Origin: Dactylosporangium sp. AC04546
GTDB taxonomy: Bacteria; Actinomycetota; Actinomycetes; Mycobacteriales; Micromonosporaceae
DNA: 32,907 nucleotides
Direction: 5' to 3'
Assembly (NCBI RefSeq): GCF_022095675.1
Contig: NZ_JAHYSG010000129.1
Location: 1 to 32,907 of the forward strand
Shown here: piece after piece, positions 22,759-32,907 of the stretch
How positions within the stretch are numbered: position 1 is the stretch's first letter
How the letters are laid out: every line of letters starts with the position of its first letter
Notes under the pieces: model-generated
What the model saw: the letters and a program-made list of their open reading frames with translations, nothing else
The model's database searches: none
What the model was told of the DNA's origin: nothing
Position numbers and translations under genes: made by a program

Positions 22759-22774
22759 CTCCGGACAGCCGGAG
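22759..22774 (-). terminator. Short hairpin after the EamA transporter
   Basis: CTCCGG ACAG CCGGAG: a perfect 6-bp stem with a 4-nt loop, 40 bp after the transporter stop and just before the plsC promoter. No T-tract follows. Confidence 0.4.
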
Positions 22775-22813
22775 ACGTCACAGCGTGTGCAACACCACCC
22801 GCTACCTGGGAGA

Positions 22814-23641
22814 TCACGAGGCGACCAGGACCAGGGCGGTCGCGGCCAGGCCCAGCCCGGCCAGCTGCACCGGGCGCATCCGTTCGCGGTCGATCGCCAT
22901 GGCCAGCAGGACCGTCGTCACCGGGTACAGCGACGCGACCGGGGCGATGATGCTCAGGTCGCCGCGGTGGACGGCGAGCAGGTACAGCGCGTTGGCGCTC
23001 ATGTCCAGCGCACCCGCCGCGACCAGCCAGCGCAGCGTCACGCCGCGGGGAACGCCGGCGAACCGGCGCGCGAGCGGATAGGCACCGACGGCCAGCGCGG
23101 CCAGCTGGGCGCCGACGATCGGCCACAGGCCGGACGTCCCGCCCGCCCGGTCCAGGCAGGTGAAGAACAGGCCGAACGCCAGGCCGGAGACCAGCGCCAG
23201 GCCGATCAGGCCGCGGGTGACCCGGACACCGGTGGACGGGGTGAGGCTGACCAGGCCGATCGCGACGATCGCGCAGCCGGCGCCGGCGAGGGCCACCGCG
23301 CCCGGGCGCTCCCCCGAGACCAGCCCGACGACGACCGGCAGCAGCGCCGTGGTGACCGCGCTGACCGGCGCGACCACGGCCATCGCCCCGCCGGCCAGGG
23401 CGCGGTAGAAGACGAACATCCCGAGCACGCCGAAGACGCCGGCGGCCGCGCCCCAGGCCAGCACCGGAAGGCTCGCCGAGGCCGGCATCAGCAGGAGGTA
23501 CAGCAGGAGCAGCGGCAGGCTCGCCGCCTTCGACAGGACCACGACCACCAGCGCGTCCGCCCGCTGGCTCGCCTTCCCGCCGGCGAAGTCGCCGACGCCC
23601 CACACCAGCCCGGACAGCGCCGCGAGCACAATGCCGATCAT
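22814..23641 (-). CDS. EamA/DMT-family transporter
   Basis: 275 residues from ATG 23641 (GGAGG ahead; the longer start at 23668 adds only polar residues). It has ten predicted membrane segments in two repeats of five, the EamA hallmark. The first repeat begins GIVLAALSGLVWGVGDFAGGKAS and the second LIGLALVSGLAFGLFFT. Positive-charge loops include DRERMRPVQ. DMT members export metabolites, amino acids or drugs. The substrate is unknown. There are no close operon partners; it lies between plsC and the B3/4 gene. Confidence 0.9.
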   Translation of the reverse strand: MIGIVLAALSGLVWGVGDFAGGKASQRADALVVVVLSKAASLPLLLLYLLLMPASASLPVLAWGAAAGVFGVLGMFVFYRALAGGAMAVVAPVSAVTTALLPVVVGLVSGERPGAVALAGAGCAIVAIGLVSLTPSTGVRVTRGLIGLALVSGLAFGLFFTCLDRAGGTSGLWPIVGAQLAALAVGAYPLARRFAGVPRGVTLRWLVAAGALDMSANALYLLAVHRGDLSIIAPVASLYPVTTVLLAMAIDRERMRPVQLAGLGLAATALVLVAS

Positions 23642-23688
23642 GCAGCCTCCGCTTCGCTCCGGCCGCATGCCGTCGAACTGAGCCCATG

Positions 23689-23724
23689 ATGAGCGGCCCC
23701 TCCGCTCCGCCCCGGACCGCTCAT
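23689..23724. repeat. 8-bp inverted repeat around the end of the B3/4 gene
   Basis: ATGAGCGG (23689-23696) and CCGCTCAT (23717-23724) enclose 20 G+C-rich bases. The right arm covers the stop codon of the B3/4 gene. It could form a terminator stem for that gene or be an operator for the EamA promoter. Confidence 0.4.
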
Positions 23725-24365
23725 GCGAGCCGCTCGATCCGCACCGAGTCGGCGTCCAGCAGCTCGCACAGCAGCGTGGCGGCCGGGGTCAGGTCGGTGT
23801 CCAGGCCCTCCAGCAGGAACACGGCGCTGGTCGTGGCGTCGGTCAGCGCCGTCCGGCGGCCCTGGCGCCAGTTCCAGCGGCGGCAGGTCACGCCCAGGTC
23901 GTCGCGCCAGATCACCTCGCCCGGCTCCGGCGTCTCGACCACCGGCAGCCCGTCCTTCACCGTGTCGAACGACTCGTCACCGACCGAGCGCACCAGCCGC
24001 TCGGTCCCGACCAGGGCCGCGCGGTCCTCGCCGCCGATCGGCACCGCGAACCGGATGCTCACCGCGTTGTAGGCGTCGACCAGGCGGTTCACCGAGGGCA
24101 GGTCGCCCCGGGCGGCCCGCTTGCGCAGCGCCTCGGCCGAGCACGGGGTGCGCTGGGGCTTCGCGCCGAACGCGCGGTACACGTCCCGCCAGGCCTCCAG
24201 ATGCGGGTGTGGCGCGCTCAGGTCGCCGGCCGCGGCCACGGCGTCGTGCAGCACCGAACCGTCGCCCGGCCCGTTGCGCAGCCCGTCGGCGAGCACCGCG
24301 AGGACGGTAGCCTCATGGCCCACGGAACGGCACAGGTCCAGAACGTCGTCGGCGATCGCGAACAT
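23721..24365 (-). CDS. B3/4 domain protein (PheRS beta-subunit-like editing domain)
   Basis: 214 residues from ATG 24365. The B3/4 fold is seen in DVYRAFGAKPQRTPCSAEALRKR, LPSVNRLVDAYNAVSIRFAVPIG, and the late IWRDDLGVTCRRWNWRQGRRT. In PheRS beta this domain removes mischarged Tyr from tRNA-Phe; free-standing forms may edit or hydrolyse misacylated tRNA or may bind metabolites. It is divergent from the XRE-cupin gene across a 42-bp gap, so the regulator probably controls it. The long upstream open frame (to 28118) is a shadow of ileS. Confidence 0.88.
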   Translation of the reverse strand: MFAIADDVLDLCRSVGHEATVLAVLADGLRNGPGDGSVLHDAVAAAGDLSAPHPHLEAWRDVYRAFGAKPQRTPCSAEALRKRAARGDLPSVNRLVDAYNAVSIRFAVPIGGEDRAALVGTERLVRSVGDESFDTVKDGLPVVETPEPGEVIWRDDLGVTCRRWNWRQGRRTALTDATTSAVFLLEGLDTDLTPAATLLCELLDADSVRIERLA

Positions 24366-24372
24366 GGCCCCA

Positions 24373-24382
24373 GTGGTACCAC
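24373..24382. promoter_or_regulatory. Palindrome in the B3/4 - XRE intergenic region
   Basis: GTGGTACCAC, a perfect 10-bp palindrome, next to an AATATT core (24383-24388). A TATTGT -10-like hexamer for the B3/4 gene overlaps the same stretch. A likely operator for the adjacent XRE-cupin regulator. Confidence 0.5.
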
Positions 24383-24407
24383 AATATTGACCGTGGAGGA
24401 AAACATA

Positions 24408-24991
24408 ATGACCGCCGAGCACGAGGCACAGGCGGCCATCGCCCGCCACGTCAAGCTGCTCAGGCAGGGGCGCCGCTGGTCGCTGGACGAGCTCGCGAGC
24501 CGCTCGGGTGTGAGCAAGGGCATGCTCGTGCAGATCGAGGGCGCCCGCACCAACCCGAGCATCGGCACGCTGTGCCGCATCGCCGAGTCGTTCGGGGTGA
24601 GCATCGGCAGGCTGCTGGAGGCCGCGCCCGAGCCGGACGTGCGGCTCGTCGGCGCCGACGAGCCGCCGGTGCTGTGGCGGGGCGCCGCCGGGGGCACCGG
24701 CCGGCTGCTGCGCGGGGTGAACGACCCGGCGTTCGTCGAGGTCTGGGAGTGGCGGATGGCGCCGGGCGAGGACCACGACTCGGGCGACCACGCGCCCGGC
24801 ACCCGGGAGATCATCCAGCTGCGCGAGGGCGCGCTGGTGGTGACCGTCGACGGCACCGGCTACCCGGTGCGGGCCGGGGAGACGATCGACTTCAGGGCCG
24901 ACCGCCCCCACGCCTACCGGAACCCCGGCGACGTGGAGGCGGTCCTCACGATGGTGGTCGTGATGCCCGAGGGCGAACGCGACCGGCGGAT

Positions 24992-24995
<4 letters not shown>
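24408..24995 (+). CDS. XRE-family regulator with C-terminal cupin
   Basis: 195 residues. An XRE helix-turn-helix ([20 protein letters not shown] then [23 protein letters not shown], ~27-70) is followed by a cupin (~110-190; [18 protein letters not shown], then [27 protein letters not shown]). Such regulators usually control an adjacent gene in response to a small ligand bound by the cupin barrel; the B3/4 gene is the obvious target. ATG 24408 has GGAGGAAAA ahead. Its stop TAG shares the CTAG palindrome with the convergent ileS stop: a 4-bp overlap. Confidence 0.93.
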
Positions 24996-28108
<3,113 letters not shown>

Positions 28109-28117
28109 CGGGGGCCA

Positions 28118-28317
28118 CTCTCCTCGCGTGGTCTGCAGTTTCCTGTCCACGCGGGGACGAACCTGTCGCCAGGCCCGCGGTACCACCCCGCTTGCCGCCG
28201 GATCGTGCGTCGGCGGCCGCTCGTTGGCCGGCTGTGACGGGCCGTCCCGTCCGGTTCTACTGAGGCTCGCGCCCGTTCTTCCGGAGGCTCGCCGGTGATG
28301 GCCGGGTCGATGCCTGT
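28118..28317 (-). promoter_or_regulatory. T-box riboswitch of ileS (translational type)
   Basis: Minus strand. ATC in the specifier region (28299-28297, within GGCCATCACCGG) matches the Ile codon. The T-box core GGGTGGTACCGCGG lies at about 28188-28175; its TGGT (28185-28182) pairs with the ACCA end of uncharged tRNA-Ile. GCGGGG (28191-28186) can pair with CCCCGC (28156-28151), forming the antisequestrator. Alternatively CGCGTGG (28153-28147) pairs with CCACGCG (28131-28125) and an upstream TCC pairs with the GGA of the Shine-Dalgarno, hiding it. No terminator with a T-run is present, so control is on translation. Short stem I fits actinobacterial ileS T-boxes. Confidence 0.9.
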
Positions 28318-28323
28318 ACACCG

Positions 28324-28329
28324 AGGATA
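28324..28329 (-). promoter_or_regulatory. -10 hexamer of ileS
   Basis: TATCCT on the minus strand, placing the start of transcription near 28317, about 20 nt before the Ile specifier. The -35 is unclear. Confidence 0.45.
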
Positions 28330-28382
28330 CCCCGCCACCGGAATCCGTTTTTGGGGGCACCATAAGAAATAGTAAAGAAACC

Positions 28383-28411
28383 TTGACATTAATCGAGCGC
28401 TCGGCTTTCGT
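28383..28411 (+). promoter_or_regulatory. Promoter of the chitinase gene with internal palindrome
   Basis: Perfect -35 TTGACA (28383-28388) and a weak -10 TTTCGT (28406-28411) at 17-bp spacing. In the spacer lies CGAGCGCTCG (28394-28403), a perfect 10-bp palindrome, where a repressor would block polymerase. The flanking 28360-28393 is unusually AT-rich. Confidence 0.6.
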
Positions 28412-28458
28412 GGAGCACACGTCGACGCCCATCGACGCCACCCCCATCTGGAGCCGCC

Positions 28459-29979
28459 ATGCGTCCACGCAAGATCGCCCTGCTCGCGGGCTCCGGCGCG
28501 GCCGTCCTGACCCTCGCCGGGGTCGCGATCGCCATGCCGGCGTCCGCCGCCGAACTGCTCACCAACCCCGGCTTCGAGGCCGGCAACGCCTCGGGCTGGA
28601 CCTGCGAGGCCGGCGCCGCCGTCACCTCCGGCGCCGCCCGCTCCGGCACCTGGAAGCTGGCCGGGACGCCCGGCGGCGGCACCGCGAAGTGCTCGCAGAC
28701 GGTGTCGGTCCAGCCGAACACGAAGTACACCTTCTCGGGGTACGTCAACGGCTCCTACGTCTTCATCGGCGCCACCGGCGGGGTGGACGCGAGCACGTGG
28801 ACCCCGGGCACCGGCGGTGCCTACGCGCCGCTGTCGGTCTCATTCACCACGGGTGCGTCGCAGACCTCGGCCGTCGTCTACGTCCACGGCTGGTACGGCC
28901 AGCCGGCGTACACCGCCGACGACTTCTCGGTGAGCGGCCCGGGCGGCAACCCGACCACCGCGCCGCCGACCACGGCGTCGCCGTCGCCGTCCCGCTCGGC
29001 GTCGGCCTCACCCTCGGCCTCGGCCTCTCCGTCGAAATCGCCGTCCACGTCGCCGTCGACGTCCCAGCCGCCCACGGGCAGCCTGCCGAAGCACTTCCTG
29101 ACCGGCTACTGGCAGGACTTCGTCAACAGCGCGGCCAAGCTGCGGCTGCGCGACGTGCCGGCGGAGTACGACCTCATCGACGTCGCGTTCGCCGAGACCG
29201 GCTCGCAGCCCGGCCAGCTCACCTTCCAGGTCGACCCGGCGCTGTCCACGGCGCTCGGCGGCTACACCGACGCCGACTTCAAGGCCGACGTCGCCACCCT
29301 GCACTCGCGCGGCAAGAAGGTCATCCTCTCCGTCGGCGGCGAGGCCGGCCGGGTGACCGTCGGCGACTCGGCTTCCGCGACCAGGTTCGCCGACAGCGCG
29401 TACGCGCTCATGCAGCAGTACGGCTTCGACGGCGTCGACATCGACCTGGAGAACGGGCTCAACCCGACCTACATGGCCCAGGCCCTGCGCTCACTGCGGG
29501 CCAAGGCCGGCGCGAACCTCATCATCACCATGGCGCCGCAGACGATCGACATGCAGTCCACCGGCAGCGGCTACTTCGCGCTCGCCTTGTCGATCAAGGA
29601 CATCCTGACGGTCGTCTACACGCAGTACTACAACAGCGGCAGCATGCTCGGGTGCGACCAGATGCAGGCGTACTCGCAGGGCACGGTCAACTTCATCACC
29701 GCACTGGCCTGCATCCAGCTGGAGAACGGCCTGCGCCCCGACCAGGTCGCCCTCGGCCTGCCGGCCGGGCCCGGCGCGGCGGGCGGCGGCGTGGTCTCGC
29801 CGACGGTCGTCAACCAGGCGCTGTCGTGCCTGGCGACCGGGACCAGCTGCGGAACTTTCAAGCCGCCGCACACGTACCCCGGCATCCGCGGGGCCATGAC
29901 CTGGTCCATCAACTGGGACGTGACGAACGGCAACAACTTCGCTCGCACGGTGAAGCCTCACCTCGCCACACTGCCGTAG
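28459..29979 (+). CDS. Secreted GH18 chitinase with N-terminal carbohydrate-binding module
   Basis: 506 residues. Signal peptide 1-~31 (hydrophobic core, then AMPASA before AELL). Carbohydrate-binding beta-sandwich ~32-160 ([17 protein letters not shown] ... [11 protein letters not shown]). Ser/Pro/Thr linker ~163-207. GH18 barrel ~212-506. The catalytic motif FDGVDIDLE is at 323-331 with acid Glu331. [16 protein letters not shown] and [10 protein letters not shown] are further GH18 signatures. The enzyme cuts chitin outside the cell, freeing N-acetylglucosamine oligomers. GGAG lies 5 nt before ATG 28459. It is followed by a strong hairpin terminator. Confidence 0.95.
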   Translation: MRPRKIALLAGSGAAVLTLAGVAIAMPASAAELLTNPGFEAGNASGWTCEAGAAVTSGAARSGTWKLAGTPGGGTAKCSQTVSVQPNTKYTFSGYVNGSYVFIGATGGVDASTWTPGTGGAYAPLSVSFTTGASQTSAVVYVHGWYGQPAYTADDFSVSGPGGNPTTAPPTTASPSPSRSASASPSASASPSKSPSTSPSTSQPPTGSLPKHFLTGYWQDFVNSAAKLRLRDVPAEYDLIDVAFAETGSQPGQLTFQVDPALSTALGGYTDADFKADVATLHSRGKKVILSVGGEAGRVTVGDSASATRFADSAYALMQQYGFDGVDIDLENGLNPTYMAQALRSLRAKAGANLIITMAPQTIDMQSTGSGYFALALSIKDILTVVYTQYYNSGSMLGCDQMQAYSQGTVNFITALACIQLENGLRPDQVALGLPAGPGAAGGGVVSPTVVNQALSCLATGTSCGTFKPPHTYPGIRGAMTWSINWDVTNGNNFARTVKPHLATLP

Positions 29980-30012
29980 TTCTCCGTTGACCTGATTCGT
30001 GGGGAGGGCAGT

Positions 30013-30050
30013 GGTTCCCGCGGCCGACGTCGGCAGCGGCCGCGGGAACC
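30013..30050 (+). terminator. Terminator of the chitinase gene
   Basis: GGTTCCCGCGGCC (30013-30025) and GGCCGCGGGAACC (30038-30050): a perfect 13-bp stem with a 12-nt loop, 33 bp after the chitinase stop. No T-run follows. Confidence 0.75.
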
Positions 30051-30086
30051 GCCGCCCGGATCGTTAGAGCTTTCCTCCACCAACAC

Positions 30087-30126
30087 CGTGTGGGGAGCGG
30101 GTGTCCCAGCACCCGCTCCCCACACG
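30087..30126 (-). terminator. Terminator of the exported repeat protein, likely bidirectional
   Basis: A 17-bp perfect stem (30087-30103 with 30110-30126, loop of 6) stands 16 bp beyond the stop of the minus-strand gene. With the 30013 hairpin it separates convergent transcripts. Confidence 0.75.
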
Positions 30127-30142
30127 CGTCTTCCGGGGCTGG

Positions 30143-30913
30143 CTAGTTCGCGCCGAAGGTCGGCACCGGCGGCGGGATGATCGGGATCGTCCCGCCCGGC
30201 ACGTCGGCCGGGTCGGGCATCGGGATCGTGCCGCCCGGCGCCGGCTCGCCCAGCGTGTCGGTCGGCAGCGGCGTCAGCGTGTCGGTCGGGTTCGGCAATA
30301 TCGTGCAGGCCACGGACGGGCCCGGCACCACGGTGCCGGTCGGGCCGGGCAGCGGCACACCGGCGGTGTCGGTCGGGATCGGCAGCGGCACACCGGCGGT
30401 GTCGGTCGGCATGGGCAGCGGCACGCCCGCGGTGTCCGCCGGGTTCGGTGCGCCGAACGTGGTCGTCGGCAGCGGGTTCGGGTCCGTCGTGCCGGTCGGC
30501 GTCGGCAGCGGGCTCGAGCCGATCATGCCCGGCGGGACGATGATCACCGCTCCGGTGCCCGACGGGCTCGGCGATGTCCCGGGCGCGGTCGGCAGCGTGC
30601 CCGGCACACCCGGCGTCGCGGACAGCGTGCCGGTCGGCCCGGGCACGCCCGGGCTCGCCGTGACGCACGGGTCGTCGAACACACCGGGGCTGGTCGTGGG
30701 CGTCGCCGTCGGGTCGGGCGGCAGCGCGGTGGTCCACGGGTCGGGCGGCAGCGTCTCGGCGATCCCGCCGGGGCCGGTGGTCGTGGCGCCGGCGGTGGTC
30801 TGCTGAACCACCCCGGTCGTCAGGACCGCGAGGAAGCACGCGGCCCCGACCACGACGGGCGTCCGGCGCCGGCGAGCGGCTCGGGTCGGCTGGTGGTCCT
30901 TGGTGACAGGCAT
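30143..30913 (-). CDS. Exported Pro/Thr-rich repeat protein of unknown function
   Basis: 256 residues from ATG 30913; the frame extends to 30955 but the shorter start has a GGGGGA ~7 nt ahead. A basic N-terminus (TRAARRRR) and one hydrophobic segment (PVVVGAACFLAVLTTGVV) suggest a signal peptide or anchor. The rest is low-complexity Pro/Thr/Gly with PTDTAGVPLPxPTD-type repeats (three 11-residue units at ~156-188). There are only two Cys in the outside part (DDPCVTAS and ACTILP). There is no enzyme-like domain. It probably forms an extended cell-wall or surface stalk. It is isolated from its neighbours by terminators at its 3' end. Confidence 0.75.
   Translation of the reverse strand: MPVTKDHQPTRAARRRRTPVVVGAACFLAVLTTGVVQQTTAGATTTGPGGIAETLPPDPWTTALPPDPTATPTTSPGVFDDPCVTASPGVPGPTGTLSATPGVPGTLPTAPGTSPSPSGTGAVIIVPPGMIGSSPLPTPTGTTDPNPLPTTTFGAPNPADTAGVPLPMPTDTAGVPLPIPTDTAGVPLPGPTGTVVPGPSVACTILPNPTDTLTPLPTDTLGEPAPGGTIPMPDPADVPGGTIPIIPPPVPTFGAN
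30348..30446. repeat. Tandem 33-bp repeats in the exported protein gene
   Basis: Three units (30348-30380, 30381-30413, 30414-30446). The first two are nearly identical; the third has decayed. In frame, they encode the 11-residue DTAGVPLPxPT repeat, so copy number can change without frameshift. Confidence 0.85.
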
Positions 30914-31061
30914 TTCCTGATCCCCCGTTGATCTGAAGCTCCGGGCCGCCGCCACGGGTGGGCGGGCGGCCCCTCAGCCTCATGGTTCCAAGGGGGGTGG
31001 CTGACCAGGTGGAAAGCGGGCTATTCGCCCACGACACCGGCCGAAGCTGGGATAATGACCC

Positions 31062-31475
31062 CTACTCGGCCAGCTCGGGGAACCAGAGCGCGATCTCGCG
31101 CTTGGCGCTGTCGGGTGAGTCCGAGGCGTGCACCAGGTTCTCGCGGTTGGACAGCGAGAGGTCGCCCCGGATGCTGCCCGGCTGGGCCTTGCGGCCGTCG
31201 GTCGAGCCGATGAGCGTGCGCACGACCGTGATCGCCTCGTCACCGGCGACGATCAGCGCCACGAGCGGGCCGCTGGTCATGAAGTCGCGCAGCGGCGGGT
31301 AGAAGTCGCGCTCCACGTGCTCGGCGTAGTGCTGGTCGGCCAGGGCGACGTCCATGGTGCGCAGGTTCATCGCGTCGATCGTCAGACCTTTGCGCTCCAG
31401 CCGGGAGATGACCTCACCGACGAGGCCCCGCCGGACGGCGTCGGGCTTGATGAGAACGAGCGTGCGCTCGGCCAC
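31062..31475 (-). CDS. ndk: Nucleoside diphosphate kinase
   Basis: 137 residues, full length. Active-site His116 in [11 protein letters not shown]-binding [11 protein letters not shown] and [15 protein letters not shown] are conserved. It moves the gamma phosphate among NTPs. GTG 31475 has a strong GGAGGA 6 nt ahead. A TAGGCT -10 (31516-31511) lies upstream. It is divergent from the membrane protein gene at 31615. In many actinobacteria ndk lies close to rne; here the intervening ~17 kb carries many additional genes. Confidence 0.98.
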   Translation of the reverse strand: MAERTLVLIKPDAVRRGLVGEVISRLERKGLTIDAMNLRTMDVALADQHYAEHVERDFYPPLRDFMTSGPLVALIVAGDEAITVVRTLIGSTDGRKAQPGSIRGDLSLSNRENLVHASDSPDSAKREIALWFPELAE

Positions 31476-31510
31476 GAAGATCCTCCAAAGCTGGTGCCGG
31501 TACCCACCGG

Positions 31511-31516
31511 AGCCTA
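31511..31516 (-). promoter_or_regulatory. -10 hexamer of ndk
   Basis: TAGGCT on the minus strand, ~35 nt before GTG 31475, leaving a short leader with the GGAGGA Shine-Dalgarno. Confidence 0.45.
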
Positions 31517-31580
31517 CCCAGCGTCACCGAACCGGCCCCGTCAGGGTGCCGCAGGCTTCCGTTTGAGTGATGATCAGGCA

Positions 31581-31586
31581 TAGCCT
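31581..31586 (+). promoter_or_regulatory. -10 hexamer of the 31615 gene
   Basis: TAGCCT; transcription would begin near 31593, about 22 nt before TTG 31615, leaving room for the GGGGAGGT Shine-Dalgarno. Confidence 0.45.
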
Positions 31587-31614
31587 GGTGTCACAGTCGT
31601 CTGGGGAGGTCGAC

Positions 31615-32907
31615 TTGCCGTCCCGCACCAATCCGCCGCCGTCGTCGGGCGGCCGGGGGCTCGTCATCGCGCTGCTGGTCATCGTGGGTGCCTTCATGGC
31701 GTTCTGCGGCTGGGGCGCGGACAGCCCGGCGCTGATCGCGCTCGGCGTCGTGGCGGTGGCCGCCGGCCCGCTCGCGGTGATCTTCCTGAACTCGCGCAAC
31801 CGCGTCCGGCAGTTCGTCTACGGCCAGGCCACTGTGGACGACATCTCGCCCCGGCCGTCGACCTCCGCCCGCGCGGCCCGCGCCCGCCTCCGCCTGACGG
31901 TCCGCGCGACCGGCATCAACGGGGTCTCGATCTCGCTGACCGATCCGGCGGTACCGCTGGAGAAGTGGCCGGAGCCCGGCGCGACCCTGCCGGTGCGGGT
32001 CCTCAAGGGCAAGCCCACCCGGGTCACGATCCGCTGGGACCGGGTGCAGACGCACGAGGAGGCGATGGCCGACGAGCTGCTCACGCCGCCCGGCACGCCA
32101 CCCGCCCCGCGCGACGGATACTCCCTCGACGGCGACTCGTACCTCGACGCCCCGCTGCACATCCCGCCGGACGACCGCCCGACCCTGAGCAACCTCCCGC
32201 CGATCGCCGCCCCGATCACCGAACCGCCCCGCTACACCGCCCGCCCGGTGACCACGTCGAGCGGCGGCCCGGCGACCGCGGTCGCGGCCCGCCCGCCTCG
32301 CTCCGCCCGCGCCGACGCTCCCGAGGGCATGCGCGCGGAGCCGCTGGCCGAGTCCCGCTCCGAGGCGATCCAGGCCGCCGAGGCCGCCGACGCCGACGCC
32401 GCCGACGCCGAGGACCTGCCCGCCGAGTCCGCCACCGACGCCCGGGCCGCCGAGGCCATGCGCACCGCCGAGGCCATGCGCACCGCCGACGCCCGGGCCG
32501 CCGAGGCCATGCGGACCGCCGACGACCGTGCGGCCGAGGCACTGCGCGCCGCGGACGACCGGGCCTCCGCATCCATGCACGCCACCGAGGAGCAGCCCGC
32601 TGGGGCGATTGCCGGCGCGCTGGCGACGGGCCGCCCCGAGCCCGAGGAGATCCCGACCTCCGCGCAGGCCGCCGGCGCCACGGACGCTTCCGGGCCGGGC
32701 ACGGCGCTGGTCCCGGTCCAGGGAGCCCGGTCGGAGAGCCGGACGACCGCGATGCGGACCGAGTCGACGCAGGGCGTGCGGGTCGACGCGCCGCTGGGGC
32801 TCAGCGACCACCCCAACGGGCCGGTCGAGACCCGGGCCGCGCTCGGCAGTGTGTCGGCGGAGGAGGAGCCTTGGGTGGGCCGGCTGCCCTCCCGGCCGAC
32901 TCAGGGC
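31615..32907 (+). CDS. Membrane protein with Ala-rich charged repeat tail (cut by window edge)
   Basis: An open frame of at least 431 codons to the right edge, starting at TTG 31615 with GGGGAGGT 5 nt ahead. Two membrane segments near the N-terminus (GLVIALLVIVGAFMAFCGW and LIALGVVAVAAGPLAVIFL) are followed by a folded domain (ARLRLTVRATGINGVSISL ... KGKPTRVTIRWDRV). A long cytosolic tail then carries repeats such as ARAAEAMRTAD, DRAAEALRAADDRA. These Ala/Glu/Arg heptad-like runs should make helix or coiled coil. It is divergent from ndk. No function is assigned; the end lies outside the window. Confidence 0.8.
   Translation, partial: MPSRTNPPPSSGGRGLVIALLVIVGAFMAFCGWGADSPALIALGVVAVAAGPLAVIFLNSRNRVRQFVYGQATVDDISPRPSTSARAARARLRLTVRATGINGVSISLTDPAVPLEKWPEPGATLPVRVLKGKPTRVTIRWDRVQTHEEAMADELLTPPGTPPAPRDGYSLDGDSYLDAPLHIPPDDRPTLSNLPPIAAPITEPPRYTARPVTTSSGGPATAVAARPPRSARADAPEGMRAEPLAESRSEAIQAAEAADADAADAEDLPAESATDARAAEAMRTAEAMRTADARAAEAMRTADDRAAEALRAADDRASASMHATEEQPAGAIAGALATGRPEPEEIPTSAQAAGATDASGPGTALVPVQGARSESRTTAMRTESTQGVRVDAPLGLSDHPNGPVETRAALGSVSAEEEPWVGRLPSRPTQG

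Noticed and set aside
31031..31045. Hairpin-like GGGC/GCCC after ndk
   Set aside because: Four base pairs are too few to claim a terminator.

Overview
The window is one contiguous piece of a high-GC actinobacterial chromosome. Codons are almost always G or C in third position, GTG starts are common, and the gene set (ObgE, RNase E/G with a long acidic/basic N-terminus, TIGR03936/TIGR03960-type radical SAM pair, DUF397 protein, long type-2 IleRS with a T-box leader) fits a filamentous actinomycete. The gene content suggests Micromonosporaceae (Actinoplanes, Micromonospora and relatives), but that placement is inference. It is mostly core housekeeping DNA. I see no phage, IS element, CRISPR array, tRNA or rRNA.

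Layout. 1-4312 (minus): comEC (partial)-comEA-degV-lipoprotein-gpgP-like phosphatase-rsfS-nadD. From memory this matches the M. tuberculosis Rv2414c-Rv2421c neighbourhood. 4420-5290: a small DUF397 protein, convergent with two overlapping unknown genes. 5385-6626 (plus): trpS behind a short leader peptide and an attenuator-like set of pairings. 6559-8647 (minus): an unknown 382-aa protein and a fused tandem GNAT protein. 8717-13769 (minus): rne, then rplU-rpmA-obgE. 13949-16703 (minus): the two radical SAM-linked genes. 16719-19813 (minus): HAD sugar phosphomutase plus GH65 disaccharide phosphorylase, overlapping as TGATG. 19870-24995: membrane protein, AAA/DUF4143 ATPase, plsC-type acyltransferase, EamA transporter, and a divergent B3/4-domain / XRE-cupin pair. 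24992-28108 (minus): ileS with a T-box leader. 28459-29979 (plus): secreted GH18 chitinase. 30143-31475 (minus): Pro/Thr-rich exported repeat protein and ndk. 31615 to the right edge (plus): a partial membrane protein with an Ala-rich repeat tail, starting at TTG.

The most notable content is regulatory. trpS has a 12-codon leader peptide with a Trp codon followed by mutually exclusive antiterminator and terminator pairings. ileS has a T-box with an ATC specifier and a sequestrator helix that captures its Shine-Dalgarno. Two aminoacyl-tRNA synthetases in one window are thus controlled by two different charging sensors. At least ten genes or small ORFs have a TANNNT hexamer exactly 6-7 nt before the start codon and no usable Shine-Dalgarno, which suggests widespread leaderless transcription. 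That spacing also decides several start codons. Smaller signals include two DnaA-box-like 9-mers upstream of comEA, tandem 17-bp repeats over the DUF4143 promoter, a palindrome inside the chitinase promoter, and alternative inverted repeats before rne.
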